From positions 14,563,153 through 14,627,152 of the forward strand of contig NC_037256.1 in the NCBI RefSeq assembly GCF_000002425.4: a stretch of DNA of 64,000 bases, read 5' to 3'. Each line of letters begins with the position of its first letter. Position 1 is the first letter of the stretch. The notes below the pieces were generated by a model, which had not been told where the DNA came from, ran no database searches, and saw only the letters and a program-made list of their open reading frames with translations. A program made the translations under genes and the position numbers. This document shows positions 1 to 10,382 of the stretch, piece by piece. The DNA comes from Physcomitrium patens (taxonomy: Eukaryota > Streptophyta > Bryopsida > Funariales > Funariaceae).

Positions 1-992
1 CCTTCAAAAGGTGTAGGACTTGATTTCATAGGATTTGGGAGGACTTTGCAATCATTGCTCAAAGTCAGTGTTTGTATTGGTGAATTGGGTTTTTTGCAAT
101 AAAGTTAAGGCTAGTAGTCTTGATTGTTTTGTAAAATTGAAAAAACATTTGCAGTTGAAATTTTAGAGATGTCTAGATGGTTGAGTATGCCAAGTGCATG
201 GAAAAATTTGTATTAATCTAATAGTACAGATAGAGGATATTTGATCATTAGTATAAAGAGGTATCAGAAGTCGACATACTGGAGTTATTTAGGATTTCTG
301 TAATATCTGGAGATCTATTAGTTGGAATAAGGTGAATTTTAAAGTGGTAAATCAAGGACTTAAAGGCGGAGCTGCACACGATGTTTGAATAAGAATTAAT
401 AGTTAGAGAAGGAGAAATTGCAAGTCAAGGTTCATCATCAACTTTCTAAGCAGTGGTCAAGGAACATTAGTTTGGATTTATGGCGTTTTCTTGAAATCTA
501 TAAGTTAGATTGGATTGAAACTTCTTGAGCATTTAGAAGACTTATAAAGAGACTAATGGTAGAAGTTTTATAACAATCGGACAATCAGATTGAAAATTAG
601 AGCTTCTCAAAGCTCGTTGTCTAGGATTAGGGTTTAAAAATTAAAAAATTAAAAAATAAAAAATAATTAAAAAATAAAAAATAATTAATAATTAAAAAAA
701 ATAAAAAAATAAGATAAAATAAAATAAAAAATAAAAAAATAATACATAAAAATAAAATAAAATAAAACTTACAAATAACAAAAGAATTTGTGCTTATAAT
801 ATCTTGAAGTTATTAAAAATATTGTTTCTTAGCACTTTGTATTGGGATGAAGCTTTTACATTGAAATCTGAAATAGTTTGTATTTAGATGGTTGAAACCC
901 ACTAGACTACTTGGATACTTGTAAAACATCATTTTATCTTCCATAGCCAGACGTCAAGTGCGTTCTCAAGTTAGATAGCACGTAATTCAATA
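1..992 (+). repeat. W1 5' LTR (left part outside window)
   Basis: Right-hand part of the 5' LTR of Ty3/gypsy element W1. The end at 992 is placed by alignment with the W2 LTR, where the sequence ends ACGACA and is followed by TAAG and the primer site. Here it ends AATA, followed by TAAG at 993-996. Near the end, 943-970 carries the box shared by all W and A LTRs (AGCCAG, then GTTCTCAAG). A low-complexity A/T stretch occupies about 630-780. The interior differs clearly from the other W LTRs in this window, so it is a divergent subfamily. The matching 3' LTR is absent because W1 is cut off at about 21382. Confidence 0.75.
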
Positions 993-996
993 TAAG

Positions 997-1014
997 TGGT
1001 GAACCCGACGTGAA
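997..1014 (+). promoter_or_regulatory. W1 primer binding site, tRNA-Trp
   Basis: The 18 bases TGGTGAACCCGACGTGAA are, from my knowledge of the tRNA, the exact complement of the 3' end of plant cytosolic tRNA-Trp including CCA. They lie 4 bases (TAAG) after the LTR end, which is normal for a primer site starting minus-strand DNA synthesis. W2 has a decayed version at 24332 that starts TGGTAGATCCAACATGAA, which fits transitions from the same site. Confidence 0.85.
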
Positions 1015-1062
1015 ACGCTTCAGGAGGGAGGTATTAGAATTTGTTTATTTTTATTTTTATTT

Positions 1063-3128
1063 TATGGAAAACGAGAATAAAAATTTTGAAGGAGCTTTGG
1101 GAGGGGCTTCAAGAGGAGCTTTTGGTGGGGTTTCTTCTAAAGAACAAGGTATGTACATGGATCCGTCTGTTGCTAGTATGTTTTAAGCCTTATCATTATC
1201 TATGCGGCAACAACAAAGCAATGATTGCAAAGAAGCTTTAGAAACCAAAGCATTACAAGCAATGGTCAATAAAATTGATTAATTTGATAGAAGAAATATT
1301 TCAAAGTATTTAAAATATTATGTTTGGGAAATGGAATTAAATTGGGTTTCTGAGAAGAAGATGGTTGAATTATTTGGACTTGCGATGATACCGAAGATAA
1401 GAAAGAATATTACATCAATTATAGAGCATTATAGAAATTCATGGGAGATTTTTTTACATGCATTACAAGATGAATATTTCTTGGAGAACACTGATCATGT
1501 TACAAAGAAATTATTTCTAGAATGGATTGAGCAACCTAATAAGAATTTGCAAGTAAGAGAGCTACTAAAGGAATTTGAGAGGCAGTATTTTCAATTATCG
1601 AAGGTAGAAAAATTGACATTAGAACCGAACAAGATTGAACTATTTCTTCAAGCTGTTGATAGAGAATTTCAAGAGAAATTGGAATTGCTTCTTAAAGACA
1701 AAGAAGAAGATGAAGGATTGTCAACAAAGTGGAAAAATATCGAAAATATGGTGGGTTTGCTTGCAAAAAGAGAAAAGAGGAAGGATAGGAGTAATATTTC
1801 AAAAGCAGTACAAGCACCTAAAATTCTAGTACATACAACACGACCAACAATGCCTACTGTTCAACCTTCAATATCTTTATCGAAGAAAGGAGATATGGGG
1901 ATTGAAGAAATTATATGTGGAATGTAAGATCTTCAAATCAAATTGAGAAGACTTGAAGAAAATACTTCAACAAACAATTTGAAGAATGTTTCAAAACAAG
2001 GGTATGTACAAAGATGTGTTTGATGTGATGACGCTTCACATATTAGGAAGGATTGCAATGAATTTAATAATATGATGTAGCAAAGAGTTTTTTACTGAAA
2101 AGATGGAAAGATTGCATTAAAGGATACAGAGGATCTCTTTCAAATCAATTTTGGCAAAGGAGGTATGAGAGCATTGATTCAAGATTATTTAATAGAACAT
2201 GGAATAGCAACACAAGAGAGTGCAAGTTATGGTGCTAGAGTAGATGATGACTTTGGTGGAAGTATAGAAACTAGTGAATTTTGGGCTTCTGCCATTTCTA
2301 CAATGTAAAAAGGAAAAATGCCTAGAGAAGCGTTATTGAGGACTGCAGCTACAATACGAGGTGCAATAGGTTGAAAAGATCTTTTTGAGTCTCTTTCAGT
2401 TCATGCATATATTGCTAAGAGCCAACATAAAGCTTTGATGGAAGAAAAAAGACGAAGAAGTTTTGATGATATAAGAGAAGGAAATTCTTCTAAGAGGCAA
2501 ACTTGAGGAGATGAGGCTCGTGAGGCGATTTCATAAGAATTGCTTATAAAGAATACTTTAGCATCATTCAAAAAAAAAAAACAAACGAGATAAAAGATAA
2601 GGGTAATCAATTACTTATAAGCTACTTTCTGATATTGAAGCGGCAAAAAATTTAAAAAGGATGCTGGAAGAACATATATTAAATGCTAAGGTGGAATTCA
2701 CATTGAAAGAAATTTCAGAAATTGCAAAGAAGGAGTTTCATGATGTTAACATTGACAACATCAAGCAAAAGAGGCAATTAATGGGCGAAGTTGGAATGAG
2801 TCATGCTATTGATGCAAGATTATATAAAGATGAAGAAGAGGTTGATTATGGTTACAAGCAATCAACAAATGAAAAGAATGGGTATAATCAATGAATACAT
2901 TTCAAAGATTATAGTAATAAAGAAATGGAAGCTTCAAGCCATTATACTCAAAAACATTGGATAAAGGTAACTAGTGAAGTATTGGTGAAAGTAGGACATT
3001 TAGAAGAACCAATTGTTGCTTTAGTTGACAATGGTTCAGAAATAAATCTTATGTCTAAGGATCGTTATAAGAAGCAAAAATAGCCAATTGATATGGAACA
3101 TGGATGGGTAATACGAGCAGCTAATAAT
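1063..3128 (+). pseudogene. W1 gag-protease, first part (broken)
   Basis: This is the capsid-nucleocapsid-protease part of Ty3/gypsy element W1. I place the start at ATG 1063, because a single frame then runs to about 2590 crossed only by isolated stops (for example at 1183 and 1279, both readable as CAA to TAA). Its longest open piece is 1331-1927. A zinc knuckle lies at 2015-2056, Cys-x2-Cys-x4-His-x4-Cys, with a stop inside the first x2. Unusually, about 320 codons separate the knuckle from the aspartic protease motif LVDNGSEINLMS near 3018-3060. A poly-A run near 2568 shifts the frame before the open piece 2661-2894, which continues into the protease. K1 interrupts the protease at 3128 and the frame resumes at 9264. 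The W2 copy at 24398-26650 has the same order. Confidence 0.75.
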
Positions 3129-3437
3129 TGTTAAAGTAAATGGAGGATAAGTTAGAAGGTAAAAGATATTATCTTAGATAAGTTACTAATGGTCAAAAGG
3201 TAGTAAAAAGATGAAAGAAAGTTATCAAGGTGGCAGCTAGGATTATAGGTGGTAGCTAGGTTAAGAGGATTTTAGGGTTTAGTTGGATGAAAGTAAGATG
3301 AATATTAGCCTAAATAGATGTAACCTCTACCTATAAGTAAAGGGTGCTGGAAGTGAGAGGTATCTCATTTCACACTTCTCTTATGTCTAATCTTGGTGAT
3401 TTTTACTTACTTGTGTCTTGCTTATTATATTTCTTTA
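3129..3437 (+). repeat. K1 5' LTR
   Basis: 309 bp, starting TGTTAAAGTAAATGG and ending TTTCTTTA (the CA end decayed to TA). It pairs with 8950-9258. By hand I count about 26 differences between the two LTRs, all but about two of them transitions, so the insertion is old and decay is dominated by C/T changes. Confidence 0.93.
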
Positions 3438-3922
3438 ATAGGTTATAGGCCCTTACATACTTTGTTGTGCCATTTAAGTAGGTTGAAGTCATTTGCTCGT
3501 TGTTGTTCTTGTGTGGAATAGATCTTATGGTGTTTGCTGATATTAGAGATTGTATGATCTAATCTGGTATTTTGACTTGTGGAGGTTCTAATTTAGGCCT
3601 TATAGATCTCTTACATTTATTTGAAGGTTCTTAATTCCTAGGATTGAGTGATTAAGACCTTATAAAAAGATCTTGATAGTGTCTTTGATTTTGTGGTGAG
3701 AAAGTGAGTTTTATGAGTTGAAGAACTAGATGGTGAGGTTGATTGGAATTCACATACTTGTTAGAAGCTTTAAAAGTTGATTTAGGAGTGTTTGGAGTGA
3801 AAAAACATTCATTTATTCTCAAGAGGGCATTCTCAGATTTTGCTAGTACAAAATTATTTTAGTGATTTTAAGCACATAGAGATTCTTTTTCTTGATATTT
3901 TTTGATAGACGTCTTCTAAGAC
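3438..3922 (+). other. K1 untranslated leader with decayed primer site
   Basis: 485 bp between the 5' LTR and gag. Directly after the LTR, AGGTTATAGGCCC resembles a decayed initiator-Met tRNA primer site (usual form TGGTATCAGAGCC), which is standard for Tork-type copia elements. I see no open frame in the rest. Confidence 0.6.
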
Positions 3923-4654
3923 ATGGCTTCAAGTGAGGGTGAAGGTTTGAGAGTAATTAAGAAGTTTAGAGGTGACAATTTCTACCATTGGAAGGTCAAA
4001 ATGAAGCTTTTATTGGCATCTTTGGACCTTTGGGACATTATAGATGAAAGTGAAGAACCTCCAAGCACACATGCTGATGCTAAAGAAAGGAAGGACTTCA
4101 CAAGATAAGAAAAGAAGGCTTTTGGCATGATTGCCACTAATTTGGTTGAAGCCAAATTTTCTCACATCATCTCTTGCAAAGGACCAGTAGAAGCATGGAA
4201 GATTCTTTGCAACATATACGAGAGCAAGAACTTATCCAATATCATCTTCACAAGGAGGAAATTCTTCACTTACAAGATCGAAGAATGTGAAGACCTCTTG
4301 GCTCATATCAACAAGATAAAAGCTCTTACTAATCAACTTACTATTATTGATAACCCTTTAAAAGAAAGTGATATTGTCATGACCTTGCTTATGAGCCTTC
4401 CCGAGTCCTACAACTATCTCATTGTGGCATTAGAATCCATCAAAGTAAAAGAACTCACAATGGATTATGTGATAGCAAGACTTGTCTATGAAGTGACCAA
4501 GAAGAAAGAAAAAGAGTTCCAAAGTGAAGATTCAGCTCTGTTTTCAAGGCAAAGCAAGGGGAGTCATCCTAACCAACATGGCATTGTGAGAACTTGCTTC
4601 ATTTGTGGAAAACGAGGTCACTTTTCTCGAAATTGCTACAAGGCTAAGAAATGA
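3923..4654 (+). pseudogene. K1 Gag (copia capsid and zinc knuckle)
   Basis: Capsid protein of the K1 element, with an N-terminal retrotransposon Gag (UBN2-like) region and a C-terminal zinc knuckle Cys-Phe-Ile-Cys-x4-His-x4-Cys at about 4595-4640. ATG 3923 follows the leader and opens with a short Gly/Glu-rich stretch, as is usual in Tork-type Gag. One stop at 4106 splits the frame into 3923-4108 and 4127-4654. The final TGA at 4652 probably replaced CGA, because the frame carries on with GAG-like residues to about 4730. No functional product is expected. Confidence 0.88.
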
Positions 4655-5009
4655 GATAGAGAAAGTGCAAACAATGCTCATGATGAATATGGAGGTGATG
4701 ATTATGCATTCATTTTAAATGGGTTGTTGCAAAGAGCTTTAGAGATGACAACTTCTACTTCATCAAGTGTAAAAAGGTGAATGGAGTTGAAGTGTGGGAT
4801 TTATTGAATTTCCTCAAGATCAAGACAAGTTTGGCATTTGGCATCGATGCCTTGGTCATTTGAATGCCAAGAGCATGAAGGAGCTCCAATCCATGGTAAG
4901 TGGCTTAGATCTTGGTCATGTAAGCCACAATGCTATGACACTTGCTTGTGAAGGTTGTATTCAAGGCAAACAACAAAGGACCTCATTTCCAAGAGGAGTT
5001 GCAACACGT
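4655..5009 (+). pseudogene. K1 GAG-pre-integrase, protease deleted
   Basis: The zinc-binding integrase N-terminus lies at 4794-5005: WHRCLGHLN supplies the two His and CEGCIQGK the two Cys. Only about 130 nt separate the end of Gag from this domain, and no DSGA-type protease motif is present in any frame there. Copia polyproteins normally have well over 100 codons of protease in that place, so I infer an internal deletion close to 4740-4790. The frame runs to the A1 insertion at 5010. Confidence 0.8.
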
Positions 5010-6264
5010 TGTCATACTATAATTACTTACAGTATGTAAAAATTAGTAAAAACATGTAATATGTTTATAAGTCTTAATGTGAGTTAGAATAGTTAGTATG
5101 TTAATTTAAAATGAATTGAAATAAGAAAAATTATTTGGAAGTTAATCTAGTTTGATTATAGAGTTTATATTATATAGGATTTAGATAGTTAGTATAAAGA
5201 TTAAAGGAAGGGAGGAGTTAAAAGATGAAAATATAACTAGAAGGAGGCTTATTGGAAAGGATGAAAGTAAGGCATGGTTGGATGAAGGCAAGGGGTGAAG
5301 AACTTCATCCCTATTGGTCGAATACCATGCCCAATGGGCTTTGAGGAGGCTGCCCGAGGCCATATTAGGAATTAGGGTTCTTCTTTCGAGGCCATTCGAG
5401 CTTTTGAGGCTAGGGTCAGAAGGTTTAAGATTTTGGGTATAATTTGGGTGAAGATTTTGTGTGATTTCGAGTTTTTATGGAAAAGATATGAATGTTCAAA
5501 GACAAGGTGTCAATTTCGTACCTACTGTCACTTCTTTTGGGCATCACATACGAATACGGAGAGCAACGGAAGATCGGTGACTGGATTTGGAGGGAGCATT
5601 TTCTCGGCTACACATTCTAGTTACTGTATATTGAATTCTAAGATTGGGTGAAGGAGTTATGAGGCGTTGAAGACAGCACTTGTAATTTGAAGGCAGTAAG
5701 TATATCGTTTTGTTGCTAGTTATGGGTAAAGCCATATCTTGAGTTTCTGGACGAATTTTTGGCTCAAAATTTCCACAAGTGTGTGTAATTGGATTAAGAA
5801 GCTTTAGATCAAAATTTAGTAGTATTTGAATAATTACTTTGTGAGATATGAAGGAAGTTGTACACGGGTGTAAAAAAGCTAGGGTTTGAAGCTACAGTTA
5901 GGGTTTTCAAGATATCACAAGATCCAAGACGAATTTATGGTTGAATTTTGGTGTGGTAGTTGCTAAAGATATATCAGTACTCCATGTAAAATTTAGAGTT
6001 TTTTAGACGGTTAGATCGTAAGTTATGAGCTGTTGAACTTCGGGAAAAATTTCTCATAAGGATATATAAGTTTTTTATAACACCTTATCAAGTATTTTGG
6101 TGTTCTTTGGATTTTAAGGCTTGTATATTGATGTAATTGCTCCAAAAGAGAGGAGTTTATATATATAAAATTGTTACCCTTATATTTCAAACTTGATTGA
6201 GTATTTAGTGACAGCCAGAAGCCCAGTGCTTTCTTGAGGCAAACTCTCTCTACCCCAACAACTT
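5006..6264 (+). mobile_element. A1 solo LTR with TSD, in K1 integrase
   Basis: A lone LTR, 5010-6260 (1251 bp), begins TGTCATACT and ends CCCCAACA, close to the TGTC...GACA inverted ends of the family. Target duplication is 4 bp, ACGT at 5006-5009 and ACTT at 6261-6264 (one change). Removing LTR and one duplication restores the integrase frame from GVATR to ATKLLEIVHSDV, which confirms both boundaries. The conserved 3' box lies at 6211-6238. There is no internal region, so this is a solo LTR left by LTR-LTR recombination. Confidence 0.9.
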
Positions 6265-7039
6265 GCAACGAAGTTATTAGAGATTGTCCATTCTGATGTT
6301 TGTGGACTTATGATGATACCATCAATAGGAGGTGCAAGGTATTTTTTCACATATATTGATGATTTTTCAAGGAAAATATGGATTTTCATCCTCAAAACAA
6401 AGAGTGAGTATTTCACAAGGTTTAAGGAGTTTAAGGCACTTGTAGAGAAGCAATGTCAATGTAAAATCAAGGTATTGCATATAGACAATGGAGGTAAGTA
6501 TATGTCAAAGCAATTCAATGATTTTTTAAAGTTGCATAGTATTGCAAGACAAACCTTCACTCCTTACACTCCAGAACAAAATGGAGTTGTTGAAAGAGCA
6601 AATTGAACCATTGTAGAGATGATAAGGAGTATGTTTCATGCACAACACCTTGGACATGAGTTTTGGACGGAAGCAATGGTGAATACAATATACACAAGAA
6701 ATAGGTGTCCTACAAGTGCACTTATATCAATGATGCCAGAAGAAGCTTGGAAAGGGAGAAAACCTTATATTTCTCACATGAAGACCTTTGGATGCATAGC
6801 ATATGCAAAGATACCAGATTGTATGAGATCAAAATTCGATGCAAAAGGTACAAAATGTGTGTTTTTTGGATATTGTAAAGGTACAAAGGCTTATAGGCTC
6901 ATGTCTTTGGAGACTAAAAAGATCATCAAAAGTCGTGATGTTGAGTTTTTGGAGCACAAGAGTACTTGTGAGCACTTGGAGATGTATCAAAGTAGGAGTA
7001 ATGGTGTATTTGTGGACACATCTTCAAATTCAGCATAGA
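6265..7039 (+). pseudogene. K1 integrase core
   Basis: Catalytic part of the copia integrase, resuming after A1. The D-D-E residues are visible in HSDVCG near 6290, HIDNGG near 6480 and EQNGVVER near 6575. The C-terminal copia signature (FGYCKGTKAYRL, then KSRDVEF) lies near 6865-6950. A TGA at 6604 in place of CGA and a TAG at 7036 in place of CAG break the frame. The next 250 nt are an acidic, low-complexity linker to RT. Confidence 0.9.
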
Positions 7040-8386
7040 AGGAAGAAGACAAAGATAATGATGGTTGTAAAGGTAGAAATGAAGATGAAGAGGCAAAGAA
7101 GGTGGACAAGAAGGCCTCTACAATTGCTAAGACCAACAATAAAGAGCATGAAGATGTTGATGATGATGGTGATGAGGATTATAAACCTTTGAGTGAGAAA
7201 AGACTATCTTCAAAAGAAAAGAAGGTTGGAGGTGACCATGGAGTACAACAAGTTGAGTCTTCTTGAAATGAAAGGAGATATCCTTTGAGAGATAGAAAAC
7301 AACGTGATGAATGGTGGAAGGACCATATTTTTCCTCAAGTAAGTAAAGAATATGCCAATATTGCATTTCTTGCTGATTTGTTGAGTTTCTGTGATGCAAT
7401 GAAGTCGACGGATGCTATGAAGTGGGAGAATGCTATGGAAGAAGAATACAAATCACTCATAGATAATGAAACATGGGAATTGACTCAACTTCCATCAAAT
7501 CGAGCTTCAATTGGTTGTAAGTGGATGTTTAGAACCAAAAGGTATGCAATAGGCAATATTGTGAGGTATAACGTAAGATTGGTTGCCAAAGGCTACTCAC
7601 AAGTTGTTGGTGTTGATTTCAATGAGACATTTGCTCATGTGGCCAAATTCACCACCATTAGAACTATTGTGGCAATTGAGGCAACAATGGACTTGGAGAT
7701 GCACCAAATGCATGTGAAGACGGCTTTCTTGAATGGAGAATTGGAAGAAGACATTTACATGGATCAACCTTAAAGATTTGTTGAAGAAGGCAAACAACAC
7801 CTTGTGTAAGTTGAAAAAATCCTTGTATGGGCTTAAGCAATCATCAAGGGCATGGTACCAACGTATCGACACCTTCTTTGTGAATGAAGGATTTGTGAGG
7901 AGTGAGGCTGATCATTCCATGTATATGATGCAATCAAAAGCCTTCTTACTGATTGTTATTCTTTATGTTGATGATTTGATTATTTTGACCAATACTTTGA
8001 AAAACATGGATTGGTTGAAGGCAAAGTTAGCAAAAGAATTTGAAATGAGTGATTTGGGAGAGCTCTACTATTGCTTAGGAGTGGAATTTGTGACAAATCA
8101 AGCTAAGAATATCATTACATTGAGCCAAAAGAAGTACATTGAAGAAGTATTGAAACTGTTCAACATGGAGGAGTGCAAGTCCATTGGAACACCTTTGGAG
8201 ACAAATTTGAAGTTGATGAAGCTCACAGATGAGGAATTTGCTGAAGTTGAAGAAGAAATGAAAGATGTTCCATACAAGGTAGCAGTAGGCTCACTTATGT
8301 ATGCAATGGTTGGTACAAGAGTGGATCTAACATATGCGGTGAGTGTTGTGAGTCAACACATGTCAAAGGCTGGACCAATTCATTGA
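7040..8386 (+). pseudogene. K1 reverse transcriptase
   Basis: Copia reverse transcriptase in two frames. 7285-7773 carries the entry region (AMEEEYKSLIDNETWEL, CKWMFRTK, MDLEMHQMHVKTAFLNGEL). The rest, from about 7806 to 8386, includes KKSLYGLKQ and the catalytic ILYVDDLIIL near 7960-7990. The frame change comes from a net loss of 2 nt near 7806, where a Cys-Lys codon pair is reduced. A stop at 7771 reads as CAA to TAA, and the one at 8384 as TGG to TGA. The YVDD box is intact. Confidence 0.92.
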
Positions 8387-8949
8387 GCAACCATTAAGAG
8401 GATCTTGAGGTACTTAAAACGTACTTTGAACTTCAAATTGTGTCTTGGAGGTGATGGTATTACATTGCATGGATATTGTGATGTAGATTGGATTGGAGAT
8501 GCAAATGATAGAAGATCAACAACAAGATATGTATTCTTTGTTGGAGTGGGAGCAATGTCATGGAATTGTAAGAGACAACCAACAATTACAAGGTCTATAA
8601 TGGAGGTGAAATACATGGCAGCAAGTCATGGTACAATAGAGGCAATATGGCTAAGACAATTTTTAGAAGACATTGGACTTATGCAATTGGAAGCAACTCC
8701 AATGAAATGTGACAATCAAGGATACCTTGCTTTTGCCAAGAATTCAAAGCATCATTTAAGGACAAAGCACATTGACATTCAACATCACTTCATACGGGAG
8801 AAGATTGAGATGGAAATAATTGACATGAAATATTGTGCAATGGAAGACATGCTTGCTGATTTACTCAAAAAAGCATTGGTAAAGGATAGACATTATAAAT
8901 TGACAAAGAGATTAGATTTATTAGCCTTTGATCAATAGCAAAGTGGGAG
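8387..8949 (+). pseudogene. K1 RNase H and polypurine tract
   Basis: Copia RNase H follows RT in frame: GYCDVDWIGD near 8470, the RRSTTRYVFF block, MEVKYMAAS near 8600 and KHIDIQHHFIRE near 8765. The polyprotein ends at TAG 8936-8938. The segment CAAAGTGGGAG just before 8950 is the polypurine tract priming plus-strand synthesis. The domain is nearly complete and unbroken from 8387. Confidence 0.92.
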
Positions 8950-9258
8950 TATTAAAGTAAATGGAGGATAAGTTAGAAAGTAAAAGATATTATCTTAGAT
9001 AAGTTGCTAATGGTCAAAAGGTAGCAAAAGGATGAAAGAAAGTTACCAAGGTGGCGGCTAGGGTTATAGGTGGCAGCTAGGTTAAGAGGATTCTAGGGTT
9101 TAGTTTGATGAAAGTAAGATGAATACGAGCCTAAATGGATGTAACTTCTACCTATAAGTAAAGGGTGCTAGAAGTGAGAGGTATCTCATTCCATACTTCT
9201 CTTGTATCTAACCTTGTTGATTTCTACTTACTTATGTCTTGCTTATTGTATTTCTTCA
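8950..9258 (+). repeat. K1 3' LTR
   Basis: 309 bp, the same length as the 5' LTR. It starts TATTAAAGTAAATGG (TG decayed to TA) and ends TTTCTTCA. It is followed immediately by the target duplication ATAAT and the resumed W1 protease. Confidence 0.93.
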
Positions 9259-9263
9259 ATAAT

Positions 9264-10382
9264 AACACACGAGGTGAATTATATGGAGCTTATCCAGATG
9301 TAAAAATTTGGATTAGAGATGTTGCGACAAAACCACATTTCTTTGTTCAAGATACAACGTCTTATCCATTGATTTTAGGACAACCTTATATTACGGCAAC
9401 ACAGATGGAAACAAAAGTACTTGACAATGGTTCTGCTTATGCAAGGGTATATAGTGAAGATAGAAGGAAAGTTGTATAATTTCTAACAGTTCTTCCTAAT
9501 CATGAACAGAATCGAGATAGGTTGAGGGAGAAACCATTGCTAAAGGTTTTTGAAGAATTTAAGGATTTTGGAGAAGTACCATTATAAAGCAAGATTATGG
9601 AGGTACAAAAGAAGAGGTACTCTCACGAGATGAAGGTACCTTTGATGCGAGTTTTATTGGTAATTTTGAGAATGGAAATATTATATATAAGAAAGTTGAT
9701 GATTTTAAAAGAAAATAAAGAAAAATATTATATAATATTGAAAGGGAATTATGCAAGTTAGAAACATTAGAAGATGATGAGAGGACTTTAGGTATTTATG
9801 AAGAAAATGGATTGGAAGATTCTTTGGAATTAATTATATCTATTAGATTAGGGGATAATGATAAGATTGTGAAAATTCATTCGAAGGAAGTTTATATTAT
9901 ATTTGAATCTTTTCAAGTACCAAAAAATATTGTAGAGACAAAATATAAAACAGTAGATAAAAAGGTAAAACCTATTGCCGGACCTTTACCAGAAGGTTCT
10001 GAGGAACAAATAGAAGAAGCATCAAAAGAAGAGAGTTTAAGAGATCCAAAGAATATTGGACATCAGTTTACAAAGGAGAATTTTGAAGAATTGAAGATTG
10101 GATGTGATGGTTCTTTATTTCCAATAGAAATTGAATATTTTTAAAAAATACTTACGAAACGAGATAAATCATTTATCTTTGGATCTCGTGAAATAGGATG
10201 TGTAGATCCTAATGTTGTTTTTCTTATGGTTATCTTTACAGTACCTCATGTGCCTTGGAACTTAAGGCCAATTCCCGTATTGAGGGCACATTTACCTAAA
10301 TTGGTGGAATTATTGAAAGAAAAGATGCGAATGAAAATTTTGGAGTCTTTTTTTGCTCTATATTCTAGTCGTTGATTTATGG
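9264..10382 (+). pseudogene. W1 protease end and RT entry (broken)
   Basis: W1 resumes after K1. The second half of the protease (GELYGAYPDVKIWI, then YPLILGQPYI) runs to 9478. A connecting region with frame changes follows to 9811, then an acidic open stretch 9812-10144. After a TAA at 10142 comes the RT entry (VPHVPW near 10245, KLVELLKEK near 10305, YSSR then a stop from Trp or Arg). The frame is cut at 10382 by a W solo LTR and continues at 12218. The VPHVPW-type RT entry is not that of chromoviruses; I recall similar entries from Ty3/gypsy elements of fungi and early land plants, without being able to place W in a named clade. Confidence 0.75.

Larger units (their letters stand above)
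3124..9263 (+). mobile_element. Ty1/copia element K1, two LTRs and TSD
   Basis: A full-structure copia retrotransposon inserted in the W1 protease. It is flanked by an exact 5-bp duplication ATAAT (3124-3128 and 9259-9263); the element proper is 3129-9258. Both LTRs are 309 bp. W2 preserves the empty site: protease codons read straight through at about 26455. Domain order is Gag, GAG-pre-integrase, integrase, RT, RNase H, which is the copia order. The protease is missing and an A solo LTR (5010-6260) lies in the integrase, so the original length was about 4.9 kb. Internal stops make it dead. Confidence 0.95.

Noticed and set aside
1041-1241. 66-codon open frame at the start of W1
   Set aside because: The true gag frame starts at 1063 in another phase and continues into the conserved gag; the 66-codon frame is a shadow.
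5433-5735. Open frames on both strands near 5.4-5.7 kb
   Set aside because: They lie inside the A1 solo LTR and are not kept in A2, A3 or A5.
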